Positions 17,418-25,704 of a stretch of 64,000 nt of DNA are shown here, one piece after another. Origin of the DNA: Paenibacillus polymyxa (GTDB lineage: Bacteria; Bacillota; Bacilli; Paenibacillales; Paenibacillaceae); contig NZ_JAGGNR010000005.1 in NCBI RefSeq assembly GCF_018614975.1, forward strand, positions 146,695 to 210,694. The letters run 5' to 3'. Numbering within the stretch: the first letter of the stretch is position 1; the number at the start of each line of letters is the position of its first letter. Below the pieces are notes generated by a model. That model was not told the origin of the DNA. It was given only the letters and a program-made list of their open reading frames with translations, and did not search any database. The translations under genes were made by a program, and so were the position numbers.

Positions 17418-19070
17418 CTACAGCCGGAAACGAAGCAGTTCCTGATGCATCTCTGTACTGATATCACGCAATGACTTCACCTTAATACTTGCATCAGCGA
17501 AGGAACGTTGTTGTTCCGACGTGGAGGCGGTAATCTCTTCACTGCTGGCAGCCGACTGCTCGGTGATGGCACTGATATTTTCGATGGCCTGTTGCACCTG
17601 TGTACTGAGTTCATTGGAGTGTTGCATGTCCTCAGCAAGCTGATGGATGCCGGTACTAATGCGCTCCACACTTTCTCGAATGGCGGAGAAGGATTCACGA
17701 GTCTGGCTGGTGGCTTGTTCCTGTTCGCCGAATAACTGCATGCTTTGCGCTACAGAGTTCTTCACCTTGTCCATGGAGGTTGTGATCTCGCCCACAGCCG
17801 CATAGATATGTTTGACCGATTTTGCAGATTGTTCGGCGAGTTTATTCACCTCGCCCGCAACAACAGCGAAGCCACGTCCGGCTTCTCCAGCGCGAGCAGC
17901 CTCTATGGAGGCATTTAACGAGAGCATGGTTGTTTGTTTGGCAATCTCCGATACATATGCCGTCATCGTCGTGATTCGAACCGCACTTTCTTCCAGTTCT
18001 CGCACCGTTTGTTCCACCTCGGACATCGCCATGCGATTCACTTCGGCCAGACGGAGTTGCTCTGCTACAGCCTTATTGCCTTCCTCAACGGTAGTTAATA
18101 CTTCACGACCATCGATTACCGATTGGGAAGTGGCCTCCAGATTGCTATTGAAGGTAGACTGCATCTTGTCCACAACCATTACTGTTTCACTCAGATCCTC
18201 GGCAATCTTTTGACTGCCAATCGAGAGTTCCTCCGTGGTGCGGGATACTTGCTGCACAATCGCTTGGGCCGTATCATTGCCGCGGTCAATATCTTGCGCC
18301 ATTAGATCAACACGATGACCCGCCGCACCAATCGATTGAATAATACCGCGGATATTATGAGTCATGATCCCGAAGGAGCGACTCAGGTCATCGAGTTCAT
18401 CTTTGCCCCGAGCTTCCGGTAATTGTCCGGTCAGGTCACCGTCCGCAATTTGTCCCGCGGCGTCTTTGAGTGTACGAATACGCCGGGCAATTTGGCGTGA
18501 AGTATACATATTAAACAGCATCACGGCGACGAGCAATACGATGGCTCCACCGAGAGCGACTTGCCACGTTTGCTGGATATCCTGTTCCAAATCGACGGTG
18601 TATTGATCATAACGATCCCGAGTTATCTCATCTAACGAATAGATATCATTCTGTATGCCCCGAACCCGAGTGCTGTAACGTTTCGCTTCCGCACTTTTCA
18701 TCGCGCTCATCGCTTCGGTGGCTCCCTCGTTGAGAGCTTGTAATTTAGTATCGATGGACTGTATAAGTTGCAACTGCTGATCCGTTTCCAGTAATCCGTC
18801 CGTAAGCTCCTGAATCATCGTTTGACCTTCATCCAGCAAGCGAAGCACGGCGTCCTGGTTTCCTGCTGTCATGGAGAACGAATAGACGTCCAGTGCCTGC
18901 TGGGTCTGAATCTGATTGGCATTCAGTTCACTCACCTTGAGCATGGCAGGTACCAGATTTTGATTTTTGGCATTCATACCGAGCAATTGCATGATGATAT
19001 AAGCTACCAGCGCAAGACATAGTAGTAGTGAAATTAGAGCATTAAGTATCAGTTTTCCCTGTAGTTTCAT
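17418..19070 (-). CDS. Methyl-accepting chemotaxis protein
   Basis: 550 residues. A first membrane helix (about 8-30) is followed by a helical-bundle extracellular domain (about 31-170), a second helix (about 172-190), a HAMP domain ([20 protein letters not shown]) and a long cytoplasmic signalling coiled coil. The hairpin tip contains [19 protein letters not shown], typical of the kinase-contact region. It senses a ligand and controls CheA. AGGAGG precedes the ATG at 19070. It lies 26 bases behind a BMP-type binding lipoprotein, so the receptor may read that protein rather than a free ligand. Confidence 0.9.
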   Translation of the reverse strand: MKLQGKLILNALISLLLCLALVAYIIMQLLGMNAKNQNLVPAMLKVSELNANQIQTQQALDVYSFSMTAGNQDAVLRLLDEGQTMIQELTDGLLETDQQLQLIQSIDTKLQALNEGATEAMSAMKSAEAKRYSTRVRGIQNDIYSLDEITRDRYDQYTVDLEQDIQQTWQVALGGAIVLLVAVMLFNMYTSRQIARRIRTLKDAAGQIADGDLTGQLPEARGKDELDDLSRSFGIMTHNIRGIIQSIGAAGHRVDLMAQDIDRGNDTAQAIVQQVSRTTEELSIGSQKIAEDLSETVMVVDKMQSTFNSNLEATSQSVIDGREVLTTVEEGNKAVAEQLRLAEVNRMAMSEVEQTVRELEESAVRITTMTAYVSEIAKQTTMLSLNASIEAARAGEAGRGFAVVAGEVNKLAEQSAKSVKHIYAAVGEITTSMDKVKNSVAQSMQLFGEQEQATSQTRESFSAIRESVERISTGIHQLAEDMQHSNELSTQVQQAIENISAITEQSAASSEEITASTSEQQRSFADASIKVKSLRDISTEMHQELLRFRL

Positions 19071-19096
19071 GTGCGTACCTCCTCGTATCCGATGGG

Positions 19097-20104
19097 TTAT
19101 TGATCAAGCGTAATTTTGATTTGACCGGAAGAGATCTTTGCCTTCAGATCTTCGAAGGTTTGCTGTTGTTCATCACTGAGCGTGATATTATGTAGAGCAG
19201 TCAGACCCACGGCGTTCTCCGCCAGCCCCTCCACGATTTCCTTTTGAGGGAAGGTATGATTGTTTTGAATAAACGTGTTAACGGCATTATAGATAGAGAC
19301 ATCCACATTTTTTAGCATGGACGTAAGAATGGCTTTCTCTGCCAAAAAGAATTGATCGGTATCTACACCGATGGCGTATTTCCCTAATTTCTGAATCTCC
19401 GTCAGTGCGCCTACGCCTGTGAGACCGGCAGCTACGTAGATCACGTCAGCGCCCTTTTCCTGAATCATCTGTGCAGCCAGTTGTTCACCGAGCTTGGCAT
19501 TACCGAAGTCCCCTGCGTAGACAGCATCAACGGTTGCGTCCGGCTTGACAGCCAGAACACCTTGTTTAAAGCCCTGTTCGAAATTACGAAGGACAGCTAT
19601 CTCCATTCCACCAAGAAAGCCCACATGATCTTCCGTTGAAGCCATAGCGGCAATAACACCTGCCAGATAACTTCCTTCTTCCGCCCGGAATGAAATGGAG
19701 GCAATGTTAGGCAGTTCGGACTGACTGTCAATCATGAGGAACTGCTGGTCAGGATACTTGGTTGCAACTTTCTCCATATCCGCTTGGACCGTATCGCTCA
19801 GGCCGATAATCAGATCGAATTTGGCTTCCGCAAATTCCTCAAATGCAGCTTCAGTAGATCCATTTTCGCCCGGTTCACGATAGTCAAAGACAATGCTTTT
19901 CTCATTTCTGGCCTGAACCAGTCCATCAAAAGCAGCATCATTAAAAGAGCGATCACCCAGACCCACTTCCGTAAGCACGATTCCGACCTTTGTTCTTGTG
20001 TCTGTTCCCGTTGTTGTATTATTGGCTGAACATGCCCCCAGGATCAGTACCGTCAGCATCATCATTAGTGTGAGACCCGCGCGTCTGTTCTTGTTTGTTT
20101 TCAT
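19097..20104 (-). CDS. BMP/PnrA family substrate-binding lipoprotein
   Basis: About 335 residues. The ATG at 20104 has GAGGG nine bases upstream; an earlier in-frame ATG at 20119 lacks a site. A signal peptide ends in the lipobox LGAC, so the protein is lipid-anchored outside the membrane. Family marks are [22 protein letters not shown] and [19 protein letters not shown], as in BMP (PnrA-like) nucleoside-binding proteins. No permease or ATPase genes follow; the only partner is the chemoreceptor downstream. That suggests binding for sensing rather than uptake, although an ABC transporter could be elsewhere. Confidence 0.85.
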   Translation of the reverse strand: MKTNKNRRAGLTLMMMLTVLILGACSANNTTTGTDTRTKVGIVLTEVGLGDRSFNDAAFDGLVQARNEKSIVFDYREPGENGSTEAAFEEFAEAKFDLIIGLSDTVQADMEKVATKYPDQQFLMIDSQSELPNIASISFRAEEGSYLAGVIAAMASTEDHVGFLGGMEIAVLRNFEQGFKQGVLAVKPDATVDAVYAGDFGNAKLGEQLAAQMIQEKGADVIYVAAGLTGVGALTEIQKLGKYAIGVDTDQFFLAEKAILTSMLKNVDVSIYNAVNTFIQNNHTFPQKEIVEGLAENAVGLTALHNITLSDEQQQTFEDLKAKISSGQIKITLDQ

Positions 20105-20311
20105 GTGTGGTACCCTCATTTCTATAGTCGCTTTTTACTGATTTCCCTTTATCTATATCGGTCAGAAAGGCACTGTGATTTATGGTATGTAGTGAGAATT
20201 TACGAAAAAATAAGTATTTTTCATGAATTACACATTAGTTTTACATTTATCTGGTTAAAAGGATGCGTGAATAACAACAGTATGTTGTTTACTGACGTTA
20301 AAAGTCGAAAA

Positions 20312-20350
20312 AACACAACAGCGATGACATGAATCATCTCTGTTGTGTCT
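20312..20350. terminator. Imperfect hairpin between BMP gene promoter region and ggt remnant
   Basis: The arms acacaaca.. and ..tgttgtgt pair over about 15 bases with a mismatch, loop around catgaa. A-rich on one side and T-containing on the other. It lies just downstream of the ggt remnant's position and within the ~300-base gap 20105-20409, where I see nothing else but AT-rich promoter-like sequence. Confidence 0.45.
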
Positions 20351-20409
20351 TTGAATAAGATCCTATACGGATCATAGGAGGATTATGGCTGTATAGAAAT
20401 TACGCGAGT

Positions 20410-21001
20410 TTACCAAGCCGCGATCGAGCCGTCGGCTCGCGTTTCCGTACCCCGCATAATACGCCATTGTCCGGGTTGCACCAGATGATCTGACCGCCTC
20501 CAAACTGGGATGGATCAAGCGCCACTTGAATATCATGCCCTTAGCGGGCGAGTGCCTGTGCAATGTGCTGTGCTCAGCTCAGCCCGCCGGTGAGCCAGGC
20601 ACCGTCACCGGAACAACTCCAAGCTTCGGCATCTCCGTATGGCCTGCCGCTTGAAGCGCCTCAATGGATATGCCCTGAGGCGCAGGGCCGCTGGCATTCA
20701 GGCCATGCAGTTTGCCCTCGGTCCACACGAGGGCAAAAGCATTGCCTCCAATGCCATTGGACGTTGGCTCCAGCACCGTGAGTGCTGCCGCAGTTGCAAT
20801 GGCGGCATCGATGGCATTGCCGCCTCTTTTCAAAACATCCAGCCCGGCTTGTGCAGCCAGTGGCTGTGACGTGGCGACCATGCCTTGCTTGGCATACACA
20901 GGCACGCGGTAAGAGGGGTACGGTTGGTAGAGTGGATCGAAGTTTATCAGGTTGTTCAGCTCCTTGTCGCTAGATGTCAGCTTCCGGCATAACCGGATCA
21001 T
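20410..21001 (-). pseudogene. ggt: Gamma-glutamyltransferase remnant with large internal deletion
   Basis: The N-terminal part from ATG 21001 (about 140 residues) is a clear gamma-glutamyltransferase start: MVATSQPLAAQAGLDVLKRG, NAIDAAIATAAALTVLEP, NGIGGNAFALV. It stops shortly after PVTVPGSPAG at 20579. Downstream on the same strand, in other frames, are pieces of the C-terminal end: HDIQVALDPSQFGGGQIIW, then after a further shift GTETRADGSIAAW and a stop at 20410. The central part, with the autoprocessing Thr and most of the small subunit, is missing. A deletion of about 1 kb plus frameshift and stop codon therefore inactivated the gene. Confidence 0.8.
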
Positions 21002-21071
21002 ACTCCTACCCCTCTTCGCAACCGGACAACCGATATCCTGTCACACCTGCCAAATCCAACCTGACATCAAC

Positions 21072-21971
21072 CTAAGTCGTTACCATATCGCCGCCATTGA
21101 CATGAATGCATTCACCTGTGACGTAGGATGAATCGCGGGAAGCGAGATAAACGTAGGCTGCCGCCAATTCGTAAGGCTGACCAGCCCGACCCATGGGCGT
21201 ATCTGTTCCAAATACCTGTACATCCTCCGCGGAGAAACTGGCAGGGATGAGCGGTGTCCAGATGGGTCCCGGGGCGACGGAATTCACACGGATTCCCTGT
21301 GCAGCGAGCGATTGGGCGAGTACACGAGTCAGCGATATGACGGCTCCTTTGGTAGAAGAGTAATCGATCAGTTGGGTATTGCCTTTATATGCCGTAATGG
21401 AAGCTGTATTGATGATGGAGGCACCTCTGCACAGATGGGGGAGAGCGGCCTGAATCAGAAAGAAATAGGCGAACACATTTGTCTGAAAGGTGTGATACAG
21501 CTGTTCTTCTGTAATATCAACGATGCTTGGCTGCACATACTGTACGCCATGATTGTTGACCAGAATATCAATCTTCCCATAGGTTTCCATGGTTGTGCGA
21601 ATGACAGCTTCACAGTTTTTCTTTAAGCGGAGATCAATCTCAATTAAGAGACAGCGCTGTCCCAGTTCTTCGATCCGTTCACGAGTCCTTTCGGCATCTG
21701 TCCGTTCATATAGATAAGCAATGACGATATCCGCACCTTCCTTGGCAAAAGCGATGGCGGCCGCCCGGCCGATTCCACTGTCACCACCCGTAATAATGGC
21801 AACTTTACCTTGGAGTTTGCAGCTGCCGATATAGGCAGGATCTTCACTGATCGGTTCAGGCACCATCAGGGTTTCCAGACCGGGTTGCTGGTCCTGATGC
21901 TGGGGTGGAAATGCCAACTTCTGCTCCTTGCATACCGTTCTCTCACCATAAAAAGGATAAACAGGATTCAT
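21072..21971 (-). CDS. Short-chain dehydrogenase/reductase (GSP39/YhdF-like)
   Basis: 299 residues. A long N-terminal extension of about 55 residues (PPQHQDQQPG) is typical of the stress-induced bacillary SDRs YdaD/YhdF. The fold marks follow: TGGDSGIGRA cofactor loop, NNHG strand motif, and the catalytic set Ser (NTASITAY), Tyr and Lys (DYSSTKGA). It ends in the usual ECIHVNGGDMVTT tail. It reduces or oxidises a carbonyl or alcohol with NAD(P)H; substrate unknown. It is divergent from the FosB-like gene at 22127. Confidence 0.85.
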   Translation of the reverse strand: MNPVYPFYGERTVCKEQKLAFPPQHQDQQPGLETLMVPEPISEDPAYIGSCKLQGKVAIITGGDSGIGRAAAIAFAKEGADIVIAYLYERTDAERTRERIEELGQRCLLIEIDLRLKKNCEAVIRTTMETYGKIDILVNNHGVQYVQPSIVDITEEQLYHTFQTNVFAYFFLIQAALPHLCRGASIINTASITAYKGNTQLIDYSSTKGAVISLTRVLAQSLAAQGIRVNSVAPGPIWTPLIPASFSAEDVQVFGTDTPMGRAGQPYELAAAYVYLASRDSSYVTGECIHVNGGDMVTT

Positions 21972-22126
21972 TCGCTTTACATCCTCCTCGAACGTTCATT
22001 GATACGGATAACCTATGCATTCGCCCAGAAGAAGGTGCGGGAGGAAGCAGCAGAGCGGTTGTTTTTTGCACAGAATATACCATAATAAGGATAGGTCCTT
22101 AAATCGATGGAGGTGTCAGGAGCCAC

Positions 22127-22546
22127 ATGAATATTCAAGGAATTAATCATTTGTGCTTTTCCGTATCCAATCTGGAGCGGGCCATTACCTTTTATGAGCA
22201 GGCTCTCGGTGCCCGAATTCAGGTGAAAGGACGCAAACTGGCTTATTTTGAGCTGGCCGGTCTGTGGATTGCCCTGAATCAGGAGGATGTTATTCGCAAC
22301 TATACGGAACGAACCTATACCCATATTGCATTTACCGTTACAGAAGAGGAGTTCGACGAGTCTGTGCAGCAGCTGCGAGCAGCCGGGGCTGACATTCTTC
22401 CCGGAAGGCCAAGAGATCCGCGGGATGCATTATCTGTTTATTTTACCGATCCGGATGGTCATCTGTTCGAACTGCATACAGGTACGATGAAGCAAAGGCT
22501 GAATTATTATCGCGAAGACAAAGCTCATATGACCTTTTATACGTGA
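22127..22546 (+). CDS. fosB: FosB-like metallothiol transferase (fosfomycin resistance)
   Basis: 139 residues, the usual FosB length. Vicinal-oxygen-chelate fold with INHLCFSVSNLERAITFYE at the start (His7 metal ligand), HIAFTV (second His) and DPDGHLFELHTGT with the metal Glu near the end. FosB opens fosfomycin with bacillithiol or cysteine using a divalent metal in the cytoplasm. GGAGGTGTCAGGAGC precedes the ATG. It is a stand-alone gene. The match is good along the full length, but other glyoxalase-fold transferases look similar. Confidence 0.85.
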   Translation: MNIQGINHLCFSVSNLERAITFYEQALGARIQVKGRKLAYFELAGLWIALNQEDVIRNYTERTYTHIAFTVTEEEFDESVQQLRAAGADILPGRPRDPRDALSVYFTDPDGHLFELHTGTMKQRLNYYREDKAHMTFYT

Positions 22547-22677
22547 GTTTCATGTGCAAGTGGAGGTAAATGGTAATTAACGTATTTAAAGTCATTGCAA
22601 TTATCCGTACAATACATCTTAGGTTCGCTGAAGTGTACACGGTATGTTCGGCTGCCAAACCATATGCACAAGGAGAG

Positions 22678-22878
22678 ATGGACGTGGATAATAAAAGATT
22701 CAAGCCTCGGATTGTTGCGAGCGGGTTGTCTATGGCCATTGTCATGTTGTTTTCATTGTACAATGGACATCTTCAAAATTCAGGGGAAGCTCTTCAGTCC
22801 CGTATATCCTTGGGCCACTCGTCATATAAGCAAATAACGGTGCACCCGCTTGATCTGAATGATCCTATTCCTGAATAG
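22678..22878 (+). CDS. Small secreted peptide, candidate signalling pro-peptide
   Basis: 66 residues from an ATG right after AAGGAGAG. The open frame reaches further upstream, but only this start has a ribosome site. A basic N-terminus (DNKRFKPR) is followed by one hydrophobic segment (IVASGLSMAIVMLFSLY) and a polar C-terminal tail ending in HPLDLNDPIPE. That is the layout of Phr/PapR/NprX-type export-and-reimport signals. It lies tail-to-tail, 25 bases from the HTH-TPR regulator at 22904, which belongs to the kind of protein that binds such peptides. The pairing is inferred from position and layout; the convergent orientation is less common than the same-strand order. Confidence 0.55.
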   Translation: MDVDNKRFKPRIVASGLSMAIVMLFSLYNGHLQNSGEALQSRISLGHSSYKQITVHPLDLNDPIPE

Positions 22879-22903
22879 TTGTTAGGAGAAGATGGGGGCC
22901 GTT

Positions 22904-24160
22904 TTATTTGATATAGGCTTTATATTCGTCATAGCTCATCTTCTGTTCTTGTCCGCTAAGCAATAGAAGTTTGTGGCTAATGTCAGCCTCACGATCTGCA
23001 TGAATGCGTTTAAGCAGATCGTAACTCATTCGAAGGAAGTAATAGCCTTCATTGGTGTTGTCTTTCTCATGAAATACAATGCCGAGAAGACGATATAGTT
23101 TTGCACGGAGCATGCCTTCATCTCGTTGATCCAGCAGTTGAAGAGCTTCTTTGATGGCTGTTTCGGCCAGTAAAAGTTGCCGTTCTTCGAGATAAATTTT
23201 GCTGATTTCCTCTAATATAGAAGCCTTCTTGTGAGGCAGATTGCGTGTGTCGTAGATATCGGCGCATTCTGCCAGCAAGGGAAGGGCTTCTTTTTTTTGT
23301 CCCATATGAAGTTGAATGACAGCCAGATTGTGAAGAGCAAGTACATAGGATTTACTATTGGCCTGTTTATATGAATCTACCGATTTCTTGGTCCAGTCAT
23401 AACTTAAGAGTAAGTGTCCGTCCTGTTCGGACATATAATAGGCCTTGCCCAAACCTAGCGTAATCTCGCCATATAACTCCGGTTGCCCGGTCAATTGGGC
23501 TTCTTTTTCGGCCTTGAGATAATAATCCAGTCCCTTATCCACGTTACCGAGCCGCAAATGGGTTGTTCCGAGAAAGGTTAACGAACGGATATGTTTATCT
23601 TGCAGATGTTTGAGTTTGCTGCTGTACGTATAGGACTGTTCGTAGTATTTTCGGGCAGCGTGAAACAGTTCTGCATGAAATGCAGCTCTTCCCATTTCCA
23701 GGTAATAGTCGACAATGCGCTCCCGGTCTCCTGTTCGGGTGACTGTAAAAGCGGCAGTTTCCCCATCATCCAGAGCTTGGCGGTAATCGCCAAGCCTATT
23801 GTGGCTTCGCATGATGAGCAGATAGGCTTCCGTTTGATCCAGTGCATCTTCCGTCAGAGTCAGAACTTTGTGAGCCATACGAATACAGGCAGGATCATTC
23901 TGCTCAGCATAGTAGGCTTTGGCTTTGTCCAGGACAGCTTCACCAATATCGGTGTCTGTTGTCGCACTTCCTCCCAAGAAGTACTCCATTGGTGTATTGA
24001 GTCTTCTAGCAATGATTTTCAACATACGCTGAGAGGGAACGGCTCTGCCTTTTTCGATGAGGCTGATGTAAGAGCGTGTCATGTCCTCACCTGCCAGTTG
24101 TTTCTGAGACAGTCCAAGTTGCTCCCGGATTTCCCGAATTTTGGGTCCGATCATGATCAT
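22904..24160 (-). CDS. HTH-XRE/TPR transcriptional regulator (RRNPP-like)
   Basis: 418 residues. The N-terminal 60 residues form an XRE-type helix-turn-helix (IREIREQLGLSQKQLAG ... SYISLIEKGRAVPS). The remainder, from about residue 75, is helix pairs of TPR type (ALHNLAVIQLHMGQKKEAL, LRLGNVDKGLDYYLKAEKEA). This is the build of PlcR, NprR and related quorum sensors. It is transcribed away from the VSARA-repeat precursor, with about 180 bases shared between the two starts, so it is the likely regulator of the operon at 24344. An adjacent small secreted peptide (22678) is a candidate ligand. A purely stress- or growth-phase-related role is possible. Confidence 0.8.
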   Translation of the reverse strand: MIMIGPKIREIREQLGLSQKQLAGEDMTRSYISLIEKGRAVPSQRMLKIIARRLNTPMEYFLGGSATTDTDIGEAVLDKAKAYYAEQNDPACIRMAHKVLTLTEDALDQTEAYLLIMRSHNRLGDYRQALDDGETAAFTVTRTGDRERIVDYYLEMGRAAFHAELFHAARKYYEQSYTYSSKLKHLQDKHIRSLTFLGTTHLRLGNVDKGLDYYLKAEKEAQLTGQPELYGEITLGLGKAYYMSEQDGHLLLSYDWTKKSVDSYKQANSKSYVLALHNLAVIQLHMGQKKEALPLLAECADIYDTRNLPHKKASILEEISKIYLEERQLLLAETAIKEALQLLDQRDEGMLRAKLYRLLGIVFHEKDNTNEGYYFLRMSYDLLKRIHADREADISHKLLLLSGQEQKMSYDEYKAYIK

Positions 24161-24281
24161 TCACCGTCCCTTGATTTAGTTTGTAATTACGTTGTGAAAT
24201 TGTGAGTTGTATATTGAATGCTTGGAGTTGGCATCAGTAAGGGGTAAGGCATGCGAGAAATCCATTTACCTCCTTTTACAG

Positions 24282-24310
24282 TTTCATTCCAAATTGGGAG
24301 ATTATAGAAT
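24282..24310 (+). promoter_or_regulatory. Candidate promoter of the VSARA-repeat operon
   Basis: TTTCAT and TAGAAT are separated by 17 bases, and TAGAAT ends 33 bases before the precursor ATG. The -35 is weak, as expected for an activated promoter next to a regulator gene. I found no clear palindromic operator. Confidence 0.4.
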
Positions 24311-24343
24311 GATAGTATCCAAGACGAAAGGAGGAATAAATCA

Positions 24344-24580
24344 ATGGTCATTAAAGCGACTCCCATTACATTGGAACAATTGAAGAACAAAGAGTTGGAA
24401 GCAGTACAATCGGAAGTGAACGTGCTGGGCGAAACACGTGAAGTTAGTGCTCGTGCAGTATCGGCTCGCGCAGTATCGGCTCGCGCAGTATCGGCTCGCG
24501 CAGTATCGGCTCGTGCGGTATCGGCTCGTGCAGTATCGGCTCGTGCAGTATCGGCTCGTGCAGTATCGGCTCGTGCATAA
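24344..24580 (+). CDS. Repeat precursor peptide: leader plus nine VSARA pentapeptides (new RiPP precursor candidate)
   Basis: 78 residues from an ATG with AAAGGAGG ten bases upstream. Residues 1-33 look like a leader (TPITLEQLKNKELEAVQSEV, helical, charged, ending GETRE). Residues 34-78 are nine exact tandem copies of Val-Ser-Ala-Arg-Ala up to the stop. Only Arg and Ser in each unit carry reactive side chains. The DNA units are 15 bp; the first differs (gttagtgctcgtgca), and the others vary only at Arg and Ala wobble positions. It heads a long operon with an arginase-fold enzyme, acyl-transfer genes and peptidases. I infer a ribosomal peptide whose Arg become Orn and are then acylated, and which is cut into repeat units. 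Confidence 0.8.
   Translation: MVIKATPITLEQLKNKELEAVQSEVNVLGETREVSARAVSARAVSARAVSARAVSARAVSARAVSARAVSARAVSARA
24443..24577 (+). repeat. Nine tandem 15-bp units encoding VSARA
   Basis: Unit 1 is gttagtgctcgtgca; units 2-4 are gtatcggctcgcgca; unit 5 is gtatcggctcgtgcg; units 6-9 are gtatcggctcgtgca. Blocks of identical units point to recent expansion by slippage or unequal exchange. Copy number may vary between strains. Confidence 0.95.
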
Positions 24581-24696
24581 TCCCTTGTATCTACTATGGC
24601 ATTATGGTTAGTCCAATAGATGAGAGCTTCGGATGAAGCTCTCTCCCTATATTGAGAGTGCTCCGTATGATGGGTATAACGAGGTGTCCTGAACCG

Positions 24697-25704
24697 ATGC
24701 ATATCAAGCAAATATGGTCATACATTCCCAAGTTCGTCGTTCCTGTCCGGGAGTTGAACGAACATCTGGGACTCAAACAAGCCCAGACCAAAGTGTTAGA
24801 GAAAATTCACGGTCTGAAACAGGTTCCGCAAGACAAAGACGGTGATCTGACTAAGCTGTTAGGACGTGTGCTCGCCCAGGTGGTAAACAGTCCGACGGTT
24901 GTTCCATCTTCCATCAAGTATATCATTTATTGCCACACAATTCAGGAAAATTTCCCCTTTCCAATGAAGGTATTGCAAGGTCTGAAGCAGGCTTACGATA
25001 TGCATCATGCCATAGCGTTTTCACTGACACAGCAGAACTGTGCCTCGGGTCTGATTGCGCTGGATGTTGCTGCAACATTGCTGCCCTCTTTGGAAGAGGA
25101 TGATCATATTTTAATCGTAACAGGCGAAAAAACATTCAGTCCCATTGTACAGCTCATCCCCAATACAACCGTTATGGGCGAAGCTGCGGCCGCCATACTG
25201 GTTGGTAAATCCGGGCCGGGAAGCAGGATGATGGGGCTTACGAACGTAACCCTTGGAAAATTCTGCAACGTGCTGACAGGTGATCCCGAGACGCTCAAGG
25301 AATTTCAGGAAATCTATACACCCCAGCTCTGTGATGTCATTCACGAGGCAATCGATGGGGCGGGCCTGACGTTGGAGGATATCCGTTATATTGTCCCGCA
25401 CAATGTGAATCTGTCTTCCTGGAAAAAGGTTGCTGCACGATTGTCCTATCCATTGGACCGTGTGTACACATCCAATGTGGGAGAAATCGGGCACTGCTTC
25501 TGTTCCGATCCCTATATCAATCTGAAAGAGATTTCAGATCAGGGGCTTTTGCAGAAGGACGACTACTATTTGCTTGTCACGGTTGGGCTGGGAGCAACAT
25601 TCAGCGTGGCGGTGATGCAGTTCGCAGAAGAACGAGGTGATGAGATTGACCGCACTGTTGACCGGATTTTCGAGAAAGCTGAAGCAGGCGCTTACAGGTC
25701 ATGA
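24697..25704 (+). CDS. KASIII-like ketoacyl synthase, active-site Cys present (first of four)
   Basis: About 335 residues from the ATG at 24697, chosen because MHIKQIWSYIPKFVVP is the normal FabH-type start; the frame is open from a TTG at 24652. Active-site residues: Cys115 in TQQNCASG, His235 in VPHNVN, and His266 in EIGHCFCSD, where FabH has Asn. Such enzymes condense or transfer acyl groups held on a carrier protein or CoA. The Cys-His-His set recalls chain-elongating KAS I/II and some acyl-transferring KASIII relatives. It follows the repeat precursor and overlaps the ATP-grasp gene, so it belongs to the same operon. Confidence 0.8.
   Translation: MHIKQIWSYIPKFVVPVRELNEHLGLKQAQTKVLEKIHGLKQVPQDKDGDLTKLLGRVLAQVVNSPTVVPSSIKYIIYCHTIQENFPFPMKVLQGLKQAYDMHHAIAFSLTQQNCASGLIALDVAATLLPSLEEDDHILIVTGEKTFSPIVQLIPNTTVMGEAAAAILVGKSGPGSRMMGLTNVTLGKFCNVLTGDPETLKEFQEIYTPQLCDVIHEAIDGAGLTLEDIRYIVPHNVNLSSWKKVAARLSYPLDRVYTSNVGEIGHCFCSDPYINLKEISDQGLLQKDDYYLLVTVGLGATFSVAVMQFAEERGDEIDRTVDRIFEKAEAGAYRS

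Noticed and set aside
22570..22677. Longer start for the small secreted peptide
   Set aside because: The extra residues lack a ribosome site and would put a Cys-containing segment before the export signal; the start at 22678 directly follows AAGGAGAG.
24443..24577. Short tandem repeats that could look like a CRISPR array
   Set aside because: Units are 15 bp without spacers and keep one reading frame; there are no cas genes.
24187..24711. Long minus-strand open frame across the VSARA gene with a RADTA-type repeat
   Set aside because: It is the mirror of the repeat. It has no ribosome site, overlaps the regulator's promoter and start region, and the + frame has a perfect site and operon context.
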